Below, piece by piece: positions 22,722 to 31,071 of a DNA stretch of 61,262 bases. The position numbers were made by a program, and so were the translations under genes. A model generated the notes under the pieces. That model was not told where the DNA came from, did no database searches, and worked only from the letters and a program-made list of their open reading frames with translations. Numbering within the stretch: the first letter of the stretch is position 1; each line of letters begins with the position of its first letter. The stretch is from Agrococcus beijingensis (GTDB lineage: Bacteria; Actinomycetota; Actinomycetes; Actinomycetales; Microbacteriaceae), in assembly GCF_030758955.1 (NCBI RefSeq), contig NZ_CP132360.1, positions 2,225,354 to 2,286,615 of the forward strand, in the 5' to 3' direction.

Positions 22722-23879
22722 ATGAGCATCGTGATCGTCGGAGCCGGACTCGCGGGGGCCACCGCCGCGACCGAGCTCCGCAAGCAGGGCCACACCGGCG
22801 AGATCGTGCTGATCGGCGCCGAGTCGCATGCCCCCTACGAGCGGCCGCCGCTGTCGAAGGACTACCTGCTCGGCAAGCAGCCCTTCGAGAAGGCGCTCGT
22901 GCACCCCGAGCCCTGGTACGCCGAGCACGACATCGACCTGCGGCTCGGCACCCGCGCGACCGCCGTCGACCTCGAGCGGCGCGTCGTGCACACTGAGCCG
23001 GCGGCAGGCGAGGGTGCGCCCACCGAGGTCCCCTACGAGCAGCTGCTGCTCGCCACCGGCGCCACCCCGCGGCAGCTCGACCTCGGCGCCGGCCCCATGC
23101 TGACGCTCCGCACCGCCGACGACAGCACCCGCCTGCGCGAGGCGATCGGCCCCGGCACGCGCGTCGTCATCGTCGGCGCCGGCTGGATCGGCCTCGAGGT
23201 CGCCGCGGCCGCGCGCCAGGCAGGTGCCGACGTCACCGTCTTCGAGACCGCCGAGCTGCCGCTGCTGCGCGTGCTCGGCGCAGAGATCGCGACGGTCATC
23301 GCCGAGCTGCACCGCGGCCACGGCGTCGACCTGCGGCTGGGCACCCAGGTCACCGCCGACGACCTCGACGAAGCCGACCTGCGCATCGCCGCCGTCGGCG
23401 TGAGCCCCGCGGTCGAGCTCGCCGAGGCAGCCGGGCTCGAGATGGGCAACGGCGTGCTCGTCGACGCGACCCTGCGCACGTCTGACCCGCACGTCTGGGC
23501 GATCGGCGACATCGCCGACCACGCGCATCCGACCCTCGGCCGCCGCATCCGCGTCGAGCACTGGGACACCGCGATCGAGCAGGGCAAGGTCGTCGCCCGC
23601 AATCTGCTCGGCGCCGACGAGCCCTACGAGCGGCTGCCCTACTTCTTCACCGACCAGTACGACATGGGCATGGAGTACGTCGGCAGCGTCGGCCCCGACG
23701 GCTACGACCGGGTCGACATCGAAGGGCCGACCGACGTGCTCGCGGGCGACGCGTTCCGCGCCTTCTGGGTGCGCGACGACCGGGTGGTCGCGGCGATGCA
23801 CATCAACGACTGGGATGCGTCCGACGCGATCCGAGACAGCATCGGCACCGTGCGTGCGGGCGTCGGGACGGCCACGTGA
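22722..23879 (+). CDS. ferredoxin-reductase-type NAD(P)/FAD-dependent oxidoreductase
   Basis: A 385-residue flavoprotein of the rubredoxin/putidaredoxin reductase (BphA4-like) type. FAD motif GAGLAGATAATELRKQG is at the N-terminus, then YERPPLSKDYLLG and the NAD-binding motif GAGWIGLEVAAAARQAG. The closing motif WAIGDIADH and a C-terminal reductase domain (ILRGDAFRAFW-like) complete it. Such proteins deliver electrons from NAD(P)H to a ferredoxin serving a Rieske oxygenase or P450; none lies next to it. The stop overlaps the following dihydropteroate-synthase-like gene (GTGA). An upstream gap of 125 nt separates it from the IclR gene and probably contains its promoter. Confidence 0.87.
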   Translation: MSIVIVGAGLAGATAATELRKQGHTGEIVLIGAESHAPYERPPLSKDYLLGKQPFEKALVHPEPWYAEHDIDLRLGTRATAVDLERRVVHTEPAAGEGAPTEVPYEQLLLATGATPRQLDLGAGPMLTLRTADDSTRLREAIGPGTRVVIVGAGWIGLEVAAAARQAGADVTVFETAELPLLRVLGAEIATVIAELHRGHGVDLRLGTQVTADDLDEADLRIAAVGVSPAVELAEAAGLEMGNGVLVDATLRTSDPHVWAIGDIADHAHPTLGRRIRVEHWDTAIEQGKVVARNLLGADEPYERLPYFFTDQYDMGMEYVGSVGPDGYDRVDIEGPTDVLAGDAFRAFWVRDDRVVAAMHINDWDASDAIRDSIGTVRAGVGTAT

Positions 23880-24754
23880 ACCGTCGCATCGGGCGCCGCG
23901 ACTTCGACTTCGACCGGCAGGTGGCGGTGATGGCGGTGGTGAACCGCACGCCCGACTCCTTCTTCGACCGCGGCGCGACCTTCGCCCTCGACCGCGCGGT
24001 CGAGCACGCGCTGCGTGCGGCCGAGCTCGGCGCCGACTGGGTCGACGTCGGCGGCGTGCCCTTCGGTCGCGGCCCCGCCGTCTCGACACAGGAGGAGATC
24101 GATCGGGTGGTGCCGGTGATCGCCGCGGTCACCGCGGCACGCGACGCCATCGTCATCTCGGTCGACACGAACCGCGCGGCGGTGGCGCGGGCGGCGCTCG
24201 CGGCCGGCGCCGCGGTCGTCAACGACACGAGCGGGCTAGGCGACCCCGAGATGGCGGCGGTGATCGCCGCCGCCGATGCGCACGTCGTCATCACCCACAG
24301 CGTCGGCCCGCCGCGGGTCGAGAAGGCGGCCGCCCACTTCGACGACGTTGTGAGTGACGTGCGCGCCTTCCTGCTCGAGCGCGTCGCGCACGCCGAGGCC
24401 GCCGGCGTCGCCCGCGACCGCATCATCGTCGACCCGGGCCACGACCTCGACAAGAACACCCTGCACTCGCTCGAGCTCACCCGGCGGCTGAGCGAGATCG
24501 CCGCGATCGGCCTGCCGCTGCTGGTGGCGGTGTCGAACAAGGACTTCGTCGGCGAAGCGACCGACCGCCCGCGCGCCGAGCGGCTGGCGGGCTCGCTCGC
24601 GGCGATGACGGCGTGCATCCTGGCGGGGGCGCGCATCGTGCGCATGCACGACGTCGCAGCGACGATCGACGCGGTGCGCATGACCGAGGCGATCCTCGGC
24701 CTGCGGGTGCCCACCCGGCTCGAGCACAACACCCATCCCACCCACAACGTCTGA
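23876..24754 (+). CDS. dihydropteroate synthase-like protein, divergent pABA loop
   Basis: A 292-residue TIM-barrel protein of the DHPS/pterin-binding family, read from a GTG overlapping the previous stop. VNRTPDSFFDRG replaces the usual NVTPDSFSDGG. The pterin-pocket residues are kept: Asn in NDTSG, Asp in VDPGHDLDKN, Lys in SNKDFVG, Arg and His in VRMHDV. But the pABA-binding loop GGESTRPG, seen in true FolP enzymes, is GGVPFGRGP here. It may be a FolP2-like paralogue acting on another pterin or not catalysing DHPS at all. It is coupled with the RibD-like reductase. Confidence 0.8.
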   Translation: MNRRIGRRDFDFDRQVAVMAVVNRTPDSFFDRGATFALDRAVEHALRAAELGADWVDVGGVPFGRGPAVSTQEEIDRVVPVIAAVTAARDAIVISVDTNRAAVARAALAAGAAVVNDTSGLGDPEMAAVIAAADAHVVITHSVGPPRVEKAAAHFDDVVSDVRAFLLERVAHAEAAGVARDRIIVDPGHDLDKNTLHSLELTRRLSEIAAIGLPLLVAVSNKDFVGEATDRPRAERLAGSLAAMTACILAGARIVRMHDVAATIDAVRMTEAILGLRVPTRLEHNTHPTHNV

Positions 24755-24762
24755 GGCCCCGC

Positions 24763-25563
24763 ATGTCAGGTCCCGCCGCCGCTGCCACCCCGGCTGTCGA
24801 AGCCGAGCGCACGCTAATCGATCGCCTCTGGCCCGACCCCGCGGCCGACCTCGACGACGAGGCGCTGCTCGCCACCTACGCCTTCCCGGCCGACCGCCCA
24901 TGGCTGCGCATGAACTTCATCAGCAGCCTCGACGGCGCCGCCACCCGGCAGGGCCGCTCCGGCTTCCTGGGCGACGACGCCGACCGGCGGGTCTTCGACC
25001 TGCTGCGCAGAGAGGCGGATGCGGTGCTCGTCGCCGCGGGCACGGTGCGCACCGAGGGCTACGGGGCGATGCGGCTCGACGCCGCAGCGATCGCGTGGCG
25101 CGAAGCCCACGGTCTTCCTGCCCAACCGGTGTTCGTGCTCGTCTCGCGCAGCCTCGATCTCGACCCTGACGCATCCGTCTTCACCCGTGCGCCGATGCGG
25201 CCGATCGTCGTCACGGTCGACGAGGCGCCGGCCGACCGACGGGCGACGCTCACGGCGGTGGCCGACGTGGTGACTGCGGGTGCCGGCTCGGTCGACCCGG
25301 CGCGGCTGCGCGCCGAGCTCGCGTCGCGCGGCCTGCAGCGGGTGCATGCGGAGGGCGGCCCGACGCTGTTCGGCTCGTTCCTCGCGGGCGGCGGCGTCGA
25401 CGAGCTGTGCCTCACGCTGGCGCCGGCGCTCGAGGCGGGCGACGCGGTGCGCATCGCCCACAGCGCGGTGGCGGCGCCGACCGAGATGCGGCTGAGCTCG
25501 GTGCTGCGGGCCGGCAGCGAGCTGCTGCTGCGGTACGTGCGCGATCGCTCGGCGGCAGTCTGA
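24763..25563 (+). CDS. pyrimidine reductase family protein (RibD C-terminal domain)
   Basis: A 266-residue protein with the RibD C-terminal reductase fold. Motifs: MNFISSLDGAATRQGRSG, DADRRVFDLLRREADAVLVA, GTVRTEGYGAMRL and HAEGGPTLFGSFL with a late ELCLTLAP. It lacks the RibD deaminase domain. In mycobacteria a stand-alone member (Rv2671) has dihydrofolate-reductase-like activity. Pairing with a DHPS-like gene only 8 nt upstream suggests a joint role in pterin or folate-like chemistry. The ATG at 24763 follows GAGG. No riboflavin genes are nearby. Confidence 0.85.
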   Translation: MSGPAAAATPAVEAERTLIDRLWPDPAADLDDEALLATYAFPADRPWLRMNFISSLDGAATRQGRSGFLGDDADRRVFDLLRREADAVLVAAGTVRTEGYGAMRLDAAAIAWREAHGLPAQPVFVLVSRSLDLDPDASVFTRAPMRPIVVTVDEAPADRRATLTAVADVVTAGAGSVDPARLRAELASRGLQRVHAEGGPTLFGSFLAGGGVDELCLTLAPALEAGDAVRIAHSAVAAPTEMRLSSVLRAGSELLLRYVRDRSAAV

Positions 25564-25625
25564 GGCAACCTGCTCGCCCGCAACTGCATAGGCTTGACGC
25601 AGAGCGAACCGAAGGAGATCGGGCG

Positions 25626-26069
25626 ATGCCAGACCGGGCCAACGGGAAGTACGTCTCGAACGTCGACGCGCTGGCGGTGTGGTGGCCGGCCGCGCGCGAG
25701 ACGCTGCTCGAGGTGTCGCGCGACCCGGGCGCGAGGATCAGCGAGCAGCAGCTGGCCGAGCGGATCCAGGCGGCGACGGGCGTCTCCACGCGGCAGCCGG
25801 CCTCCGAGTGGATCGGGCGCGTGCTCGATCGGGTGGCGAGCGACGCCGAGTCAAGGGGCGAGCAGAGTCTCACGTCGCTGTGCACCCGGCCGTCGGCCGA
25901 GCCGGCACGGCGCACGGCGACGCGCTCGACCACGCGAGCGACGCCTCGCGCTTCCGCGCCGAAGGCGCCGCCCGCCGCGGTGATGCGCGAGACCACCTGC
26001 CCGCACTGCTTCATGGTCGTGCCGACTGCCGACACGTGCCGAGAGTGCGGCGGTGCGCTCGCGGCCTGA
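25626..26069 (+). CDS. hypothetical protein with C-terminal zinc-ribbon motif
   Basis: A 147-residue protein with GAAGGAG about 8 nt before the ATG and a TAGGCT box at 25589-25594. The N-terminal half is helical (WWPAARETLLEVSRDPG, SEQQLAERIQAATG, WIGRVLDRVASDAE). A basic Thr/Pro/Ala-rich linker follows, then CPHC and CREC in the last 20 residues. The four-Cys arrangement resembles a zinc ribbon or knuckle. No named family was recognised; nucleic-acid or protein binding is a guess. It is convergent with the GlcG-like gene. Confidence 0.7.
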   Translation: MPDRANGKYVSNVDALAVWWPAARETLLEVSRDPGARISEQQLAERIQAATGVSTRQPASEWIGRVLDRVASDAESRGEQSLTSLCTRPSAEPARRTATRSTTRATPRASAPKAPPAAVMRETTCPHCFMVVPTADTCRECGGALAA

Positions 26070-26100
26070 CGCGCGACAGGGCGTTCCTGCCAACAGGAGA

Positions 26101-26125
26101 GGCGGGAGCCGGTTCGACTCCCGCC
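26101..26125. terminator. bidirectional terminator hairpin
   Basis: GGCGGGAG (26101-26108) pairs perfectly with CTCCCGCC (26118-26125) around a 9-nt loop. It lies between the convergent zinc-ribbon and GlcG-like genes. Its loop contains GGTTCGA and looks superficially like a tRNA T-arm. Confidence 0.65.
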
Positions 26126-26140
26126 TTCACCGTGTCGGCG

Positions 26141-26539
26141 TCAGAGCGCCGCGGCGCCCGCCTCGGCGACCGAGTGGTCCTGCTCGCCCGAGCCGCCGCT
26201 AACGCCCACGGCGCCGACGACGACGCCGTCGCGCGAGAGCGGGATGCCGCCGGCGAAGATCGCGACCTTGCCGCCGTTGGTGGTGTGGATGCCGAAGAAC
26301 TGCTGCGTCGGCTGGGCGTTGTCGCCGAGGTCCTTGGTCGAGATGTCGAAGGCGCGCGACGTCCACGCCTTGCTGATCGAGATGTCGACGCTGCCGATCC
26401 AGGCGCCGTCCTGGCGCACGTGCGCGACCAGGTTGCCGCCGGCGTCGACGACGGCGATGTTCATCGGCTGGCCGATCTCGTCGGCCTTCGCCTCGGCGGC
26501 GGCGATCACGCGGCGGGCGTCCTCGAGCTTCACGGTCAT
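26141..26539 (-). CDS. GlcG/HbpS family heme-binding-like protein
   Basis: A 132-residue protein with the PF03928 pattern: an N-terminal helix (ARRVIAAAEAKADEIG), then MNIAVVDAGGNLVAHVRQDGAWIGS, SKAWTSRAF and the closing GGIPLSRDGVVVGAVGVSGG. The final GGSGEQDHSVAEAG segment is typical. The ATG at 26539 is used because the fold begins there. Upstream in-frame codons have no family match. Family members bind heme or are associated with glycolate and diol metabolism; no such gene is nearby, so the role is open. Cytosolic. Confidence 0.85.
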   Translation of the reverse strand: MTVKLEDARRVIAAAEAKADEIGQPMNIAVVDAGGNLVAHVRQDGAWIGSVDISISKAWTSRAFDISTKDLGDNAQPTQQFFGIHTTNGGKVAIFAGGIPLSRDGVVVGAVGVSGGSGEQDHSVAEAGAAAL

Positions 26540-26705
26540 GGTGCTTCCTCTCGTCGGCGGCGGCCCGGTCGAGCCGTTGCGCCTCGACTCTCGCAGGCGA
26601 GCGGATGCGTCACCACAGAGTGCGCTGAGCGCGGAACGACGGGCTGGGGCGTGCCTGCGGTGAAGCCGAACCGAGGCGGTCGCAGTGGAGCGGGCGGCCC
26701 GCCGA

Positions 26706-26711
26706 TAGGTT
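26706..26711 (+). promoter_or_regulatory. -10 element (TAGGTT) of DUF429 gene
   Basis: TAGGTT is followed by GACCGC and the ATG at 26718, a leaderless-type arrangement with no separate Shine-Dalgarno. Confidence 0.5.
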
Positions 26712-26717
26712 GACCGC

Positions 26718-27668
26718 ATGTCACCCCGCACCGTCCACGTTGGCGTCGATCTGGCGTGGGGTCTGGCCAGCGGCCGAACGGGAGTCGCGGCGCTCGACGA
26801 GTCGGGCGCGTATCTGGCTTCGGCGACGGTGCGCACCGACGACGAGATCGTCGAGTGGACGCGCGGGCAGGTCGGCGAGGCGAAACTCGGTGTCGTTGCG
26901 ATCGATGCTCCGATCGTGGTGCCGAACGAGGTCGGGCGCCGCGACTGCGAACAGGAGATCCACCGTCATTTCGGACGATTCGATGCTGGCGCCCACAGCA
27001 CGAATCGCTCGAAGCCCACGATGAACCCGCCGAGAGCCGAGACGCTCGTAGAGCGGATAGGGCTCGGTTTCGATCCCGCATCCAATTCCCGTACCGACGT
27101 CGCGATCGAGGTTTACCCGCACCCCGCGATGGTGGGGCTCTGGGGCCTCGACCTGATCCTGAAGTACAAGCACAAGACGAAGTACGAGTTTGACTTCCGT
27201 CGCACGGAGTTCCTCATCCTCCTGTCGCGCCTCGCGGCCATCGAGTCCCTCGCATTGCAGGGCGCGCCGAGGTGGACCGAGATCGTGCGGGTCGTCGATG
27301 GTGCCACAACGCACGGGGAGCTGAACCGGGTGGAGGACGAGGTCGACGGCATCGTCTGCGCCTACCTCGCGTGGCTCTGGGCCGAGCGCGACGAGCGCTT
27401 GACCGTCTACGGCGACGTCGAGCGCGGCTACATCGTCGCGCCTCTGCCACCAAGCCACGCAGCACGGGGCCGTGCTGCTCGCGTCACGCCGAGGCGTCAG
27501 GTGCGATTCGAGGAGGCTGGCGAGCCAGGCCCGCGAGCGGTCCAGGCAGCGCCAGCGTTCTCGCTCGACGGCCCTACGGACCTTTGGGAACTGACGCCCG
27601 ACGAGGCGCACCTCCTGGAACGAACGCTCACTGAACGGCGCAGTTCGATGATCGGCGTTAGGGCGTAG
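26718..27668 (+). CDS. DUF429 domain protein (predicted RNase H-like fold)
   Basis: A 316-residue protein with the DUF429 pattern. VGVDLAWG at the N-terminus carries the first acidic residue; GVVAIDAPIVVPNE the second. Later come TDVAIEVYPHPAMVGLWGL and the distal acidic helix NRVEDEVDGIVCAYLAW. The family is predicted to have a ribonuclease H-like fold with these acidic residues in the active site; biological role unknown. The C-terminal ~70 residues are basic and probably disordered. Codon use is slightly less GC3-biased than neighbouring metabolic genes, and it precedes a pseudogene and the defence island. Confidence 0.82.
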   Translation: MSPRTVHVGVDLAWGLASGRTGVAALDESGAYLASATVRTDDEIVEWTRGQVGEAKLGVVAIDAPIVVPNEVGRRDCEQEIHRHFGRFDAGAHSTNRSKPTMNPPRAETLVERIGLGFDPASNSRTDVAIEVYPHPAMVGLWGLDLILKYKHKTKYEFDFRRTEFLILLSRLAAIESLALQGAPRWTEIVRVVDGATTHGELNRVEDEVDGIVCAYLAWLWAERDERLTVYGDVERGYIVAPLPPSHAARGRAARVTPRRQVRFEEAGEPGPRAVQAAPAFSLDGPTDLWELTPDEAHLLERTLTERRSSMIGVRA

Positions 27669-27699
27669 TTCGGCGCATCACGGCACAGGGTCACGCCGA

Positions 27700-28626
27700 C
27701 GCGACCGGCAACCAACTGACGGCCGGGTCGCAAATGGCGCTCGACGTGGTGACGAAGCTGCGACACTATCCTCGTCGAGGACCGACGTACGTCGGCGCGC
27801 TCGGCATCTTCGGCGGCGCCGGGCTGCGCGTGGAGCACGTGCCCATGGACGCCGACGGCCTCGTGCCCGAGGCGCTGCGGGAATGCATCCGCCACCTGGC
27901 GAGCGAGGGCCGTCGCCCGCGCATGCTCTAAACGATCCCGAACTTCCAGAACCCGCGCGGCGTGACGCTGGCGGAGGCGCGGGGGCCCGAGATCGTCGAG
28001 ATCTGCCGCGAGGCGGTCATCCCGATCGTCGAGGACATCCCCTACGGCATGCTCTCGTTCGAGCCGCGCAAGCTCACGTCGTTGCATGAACTCGACCCCG
28101 AGCACGTCATCTATCTGGGCTCGTTCTCGAAGGTGCTGGCGCCGGGGCTGCGGGTCGGCTGGGCGGCGGCCCCCGAGTGGATTCGGCGCCCGCTGCAGCT
28201 CGCGTCGGAGTCGACGGTCATTTGCGCCTCGCCGCTGAGCCAGGCGCTCGCGGCCGACTACATCGCGCACCACGACTTCCGCGGCATCATCGCCCACGCG
28301 GCCGCCGTCTACGCCGAGCGTGCCGCGGCGCTCATCGGCGCGTTCGATGGGCGACTCCCGGAGGGCTCGACCCTCACGCAGCCGCACGGCGGCTTCTTCA
28401 GCTGGGTGACGCTGCCCGAGGGCTGGACGACGGCTGCGCTGCTGGATGCGGCGATCGAGGAGCAGGTGGTGTTCGTGCCGGCGCCTCGTTCTGTGCACCG
28501 GGCGAGGGTGCGCGAGAACTGCGGCTGGCGTTCTCCTTCGAGTCGCCGGAGCGGCTCGCCGAGGGGGCGCGGCGGCTGGGGCTGGCGGTCGAGCGCACCG
28601 CCGGCTCAGTGCTCGGGGCTCGCTGA
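27700..28626 (+). pseudogene. decayed PLP-dependent aminotransferase (2-aminoadipate transaminase/MocR-like)
   Basis: Remnants of a fold-type I aminotransferase. The 5' third is absent. The piece NQLTAGSQMALDVV is followed by a frameshift near 27755 (DTILVED is readable in another frame) before TYVGALGIFGGAGL. A TAA at 27929-27931 stands where IPNFQNPRG should be preceded by Tyr. The catalytic Lys is still visible in IYLGSFSKVLAPGLRVGWA. A one-base deletion near 28480 shifts VFVP out of frame with ASFCAPGEGARELRLAFSFE. At least three independent lesions show the gene is long dead. It lies at the border of the defence island. Confidence 0.85.
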
Positions 28627-28641
28627 ACCCGTCGCGGGCGC

Positions 28642-30198
28642 CTAACGGGAACGGAGGTAGCGCTCCATCAGTTCGGCGGGCAGGCGTCCGCGGACGCCGA
28701 CCGGGATCCCCTGCTCTCGCGCCCAGCGTCGCACGTCCGCGGGGTCTACGCCGGGGCCGCCCTGTGACGTTGCTGGCGCCGACGACGAGAGAACTGCCAC
28801 TTCGCTCCTGGGCTGAAGATTGTCGAGCAAGGCCTCGAAGACCTTGGGGCCGACGATCCTCGTGCCGTGCTGTTGTGCTGCATCGAGCTTCGTGCCCGCG
28901 AACGAGCCGTCGGTGACCAGCACGTCGGTCAGGCGAGAGACCGTGCTCGTCACTCGCACTCCCAATCGAGCGGCTCGGGTCTCCATGCGCTCTCGCCAGG
29001 CGTCATCACAGCCTGTGAAGGCCACTCGGTCGCCGACCCGCAGCGGTTCTCCGAGCGACCAGCCCTCCGGTATCGGGCGGAGCGTCGTTGCAATCATCGC
29101 CTCCCGCTCGCCGTCAGCCTCGTCGAGCACGGTCTTGACCAGCGAATCGGGCTGGCCGAGCAGATCAGCCAGTTTGCGCAGTTGGCTCGTCTCGTCACGC
29201 GAGACTCGACCGTCGTCGACGGCTCGGTGGGCAGCTGCGAGAAGGAGCGACCGATGCGCGGCATCCAAGTCGGCCAGGCCCAGGTCGTGCAGCTCCGCCA
29301 GATCCTGCAGCGCTTCTCGCTCCCCCGCCGTCAGAGCACCATCCTCGAGTGCCTCGAGAAGCGACTCCAAGTAGGACATGACGCCCGGCGCCGCGTCATC
29401 AACGAGCTCGAGCAGCGACGGCGTGGTGACCTGCGTGAGCAAAGGCGGTTGCTTCGGGGACGGCTTCGCGATGCGTCGCGGCTGCTGCGGTGCGGAGCGT
29501 GACGGTCGTGAGGTGGGCGAGGGCCGGGAGCGTGGAGGCCTCGACGGCTGCAGCAGAGCGGCACCGTCACCTCCGCTCACCTGCAGGTAGTGACGCAGAA
29601 GTCCAGCCGTCGCTCGCGCATCGCCGAGCGCGGAGTGTGCGCCGCTGAGCGAGACGTCCGCGGCGGCGCAACAATCTGCCAGCCGGCGTCGGTCGAGGTG
29701 CGGCAGGTACCGGTGGCTCGCCTCGAGCGTGCAGATGGCATCCATGTATGGCAGGTCGAATCGGGCGTTCGAGAACTCCGCGCGCAGGAACGCGAGGTCG
29801 AACCGTGCGTTGTGCGCGACGACCGGCACTCCGCCGACGAGGTTGCGGACGTCGTGAGCCAAGTCGCGGAACAGCGGCGCATGCCTCACGTCGGCGTCGG
29901 TGATGCCGTGGATGTGCGTCGCTCCAACAGGACCCTCAGGATTGAAGCGAGTGCTCCACTCGTCGATCACGTCGCCTTCGGCGCCAAGCCGGATGACCGC
30001 GAGCTCAAGGACGCGATGCTGCCGCGGCGACAGCCCGGTCGTCTCGACGTCGATGACGGCGAAGCTCGGACGGGCCGACTGCTCCTCCGTTGCTGGTGAG
30101 CCGGGCGAGGCCTGCCTCAGTATTGGGCCCCGCACCGCCGTGGAAGCGGGGAAGATCCAATCGGAAATACGCTGGTATAGGCTTCGCGACTCGGGCAC
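28642..30198 (-). CDS. DnaQ-type 3'-5' exonuclease fused to TerB-like, BRCT and Lsr2-like domains
   Basis: A 518-residue multidomain protein. Residues ~45-210 form a DEDDh exonuclease: ExoI FAVIDVETTG (D50, E52), ExoII VVAHNARFDLAFL, ExoIII HSALGDARAT. A basic, Pro-rich linker leads to a TerB-like helical domain (~265-360: LTAGEREALQDLAEL, HRAVDDGRVSRDE). A BRCT domain follows (~385-465: RVGDRVAFTGCDDAWRERM, VSRLTDVLVTDG). The last 35 residues (VRRWAREQGIPVGVRGRLPA) match the Lsr2/H-NS-type DNA-binding tail with its RGR minor-groove clip. The enzyme probably trims DNA 3' ends in repair or defence. TerB and Lsr2 parts suggest targeting to stress complexes or AT-rich foreign DNA. Confidence 0.85.
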   Translation of the reverse strand: MPESRSLYQRISDWIFPASTAVRGPILRQASPGSPATEEQSARPSFAVIDVETTGLSPRQHRVLELAVIRLGAEGDVIDEWSTRFNPEGPVGATHIHGITDADVRHAPLFRDLAHDVRNLVGGVPVVAHNARFDLAFLRAEFSNARFDLPYMDAICTLEASHRYLPHLDRRRLADCCAAADVSLSGAHSALGDARATAGLLRHYLQVSGGDGAALLQPSRPPRSRPSPTSRPSRSAPQQPRRIAKPSPKQPPLLTQVTTPSLLELVDDAAPGVMSYLESLLEALEDGALTAGEREALQDLAELHDLGLADLDAAHRSLLLAAAHRAVDDGRVSRDETSQLRKLADLLGQPDSLVKTVLDEADGEREAMIATTLRPIPEGWSLGEPLRVGDRVAFTGCDDAWRERMETRAARLGVRVTSTVSRLTDVLVTDGSFAGTKLDAAQQHGTRIVGPKVFEALLDNLQPRSEVAVLSSSAPATSQGGPGVDPADVRRWAREQGIPVGVRGRLPAELMERYLRSR

Positions 30199-30339
30199 AG
30201 GGGCTCCTCACGTGGGCGGTGCATCGCCGGCTCCTGCGCCGACCTTACGATGCTCGCAGATGCGTGTGACATGCGCTCACCGTCGGTCGCCTCAGTCGTT
30301 GGAGCGCCGTACGCGGTGCCGCCCGAGCCGCATGAGGGC

Positions 30340-30345
30340 TAGCGT
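30340..30345 (+). promoter_or_regulatory. -10 element (TAGCGT) of nuclease-like gene
   Basis: TAGCGT is followed by GAACGC and the ATG at 30352, the same leaderless arrangement seen elsewhere in the window. Confidence 0.5.
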
Positions 30346-30351
30346 GAACGC

Positions 30352-31023
30352 ATGAGCGGCAAGCGGGCAGAACGGTTGCGCGCACTGTTGCTGAGGGAGG
30401 GACTGCGTCTCGCTCCCGCGAAGCTGAAGGCTCCCCGCATGGCTGACCTCTCCACGTCGAGTGCAGACCACATCGGGGTCCTCTTCAGAGAGTTCGGCGG
30501 AATGGGGGTTGCGGAGCGTCTGCGGCCCGGGCCCTGGGACTTCGAGCTTGCGTCCGGCGTTGTGGTCGAGCTCGACGAACAGTCGCACTTCACTCGCTAC
30601 CGAGGGAGGACCCTTCAGGACGCATTTTCGGACGGGCTGCCTTGGGCGTCGACCTACCGGGGCTTATGCCGAACACAGGAGGCGCATGCGCTTCGGCACG
30701 GCGGCTACTGGCGGAACCCCTCGACGGATGCCATGTTCGGCCCGTCCGATGCCCCAGGCACGTTCATGGGACTCGGGAGTTCCCGCTGGAAGCAGCGGGC
30801 CGTCTACGACGCAGTCAAGGATGCCGCCGCACACGACGGACTCATCCGACTCGCACGCGTCTCGATCTACGACGTCCTCGCCGGCGTGCAACTCGGACGA
30901 GTGCTGGAGGGCAACGGGGCTCTCGAGCCGGGAGTCCTCGCTGCCTGGATCGCTTCGCGCACCCTCGGAGCGCCCGGGAAGGGCAGCGCTGCCGAGCCGT
31001 CCGCTGCATCCCGCTTAGGCTGA
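30352..31023 (+). CDS. hypothetical protein with possible PD-(D/E)XK-like core, McrBC-associated
   Basis: A 223-residue protein of no family I can name. The centre (about residues 61-85) reads PWDFELASGVVVELDEQSHF then TRYRGRTL. The hydrophobic strand pair with D, ELDE and downstream Arg/Lys recalls a PD-(D/E)XK nuclease core in which the usual Lys is displaced. Later, SSRWKQRAVYDAVKDAAAHD and LIRLARVSIYDV fit the last helix and strand of such folds. It is 48 nt upstream of the coiled-coil gene and in line with mcrBC. A nuclease role is inference. Confidence 0.6.
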   Translation: MSGKRAERLRALLLREGLRLAPAKLKAPRMADLSTSSADHIGVLFREFGGMGVAERLRPGPWDFELASGVVVELDEQSHFTRYRGRTLQDAFSDGLPWASTYRGLCRTQEAHALRHGGYWRNPSTDAMFGPSDAPGTFMGLGSSRWKQRAVYDAVKDAAAHDGLIRLARVSIYDVLAGVQLGRVLEGNGALEPGVLAAWIASRTLGAPGKGSAAEPSAASRLG

Positions 31024-31071
31024 TGCCAGCGCGCACGCGGTCGTCCGAACCGCTCGAGACAAGGATCAACG

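Noticed and set aside
22722..25563. Ferredoxin-reductase, DHPS-like and RibD-like genes as part of the B6 pathway
   Set aside because: They start after a 125-nt gap beyond the regulator, are coupled only to one another, and no pathway step needs them.
26101..26125. tRNA-like T-arm (GGTTCGACTCCC)
   Set aside because: The flanking 8-bp arms pair directly as a simple hairpin, and no acceptor, D or anticodon arm can be drawn upstream; it fits a terminator between convergent genes.
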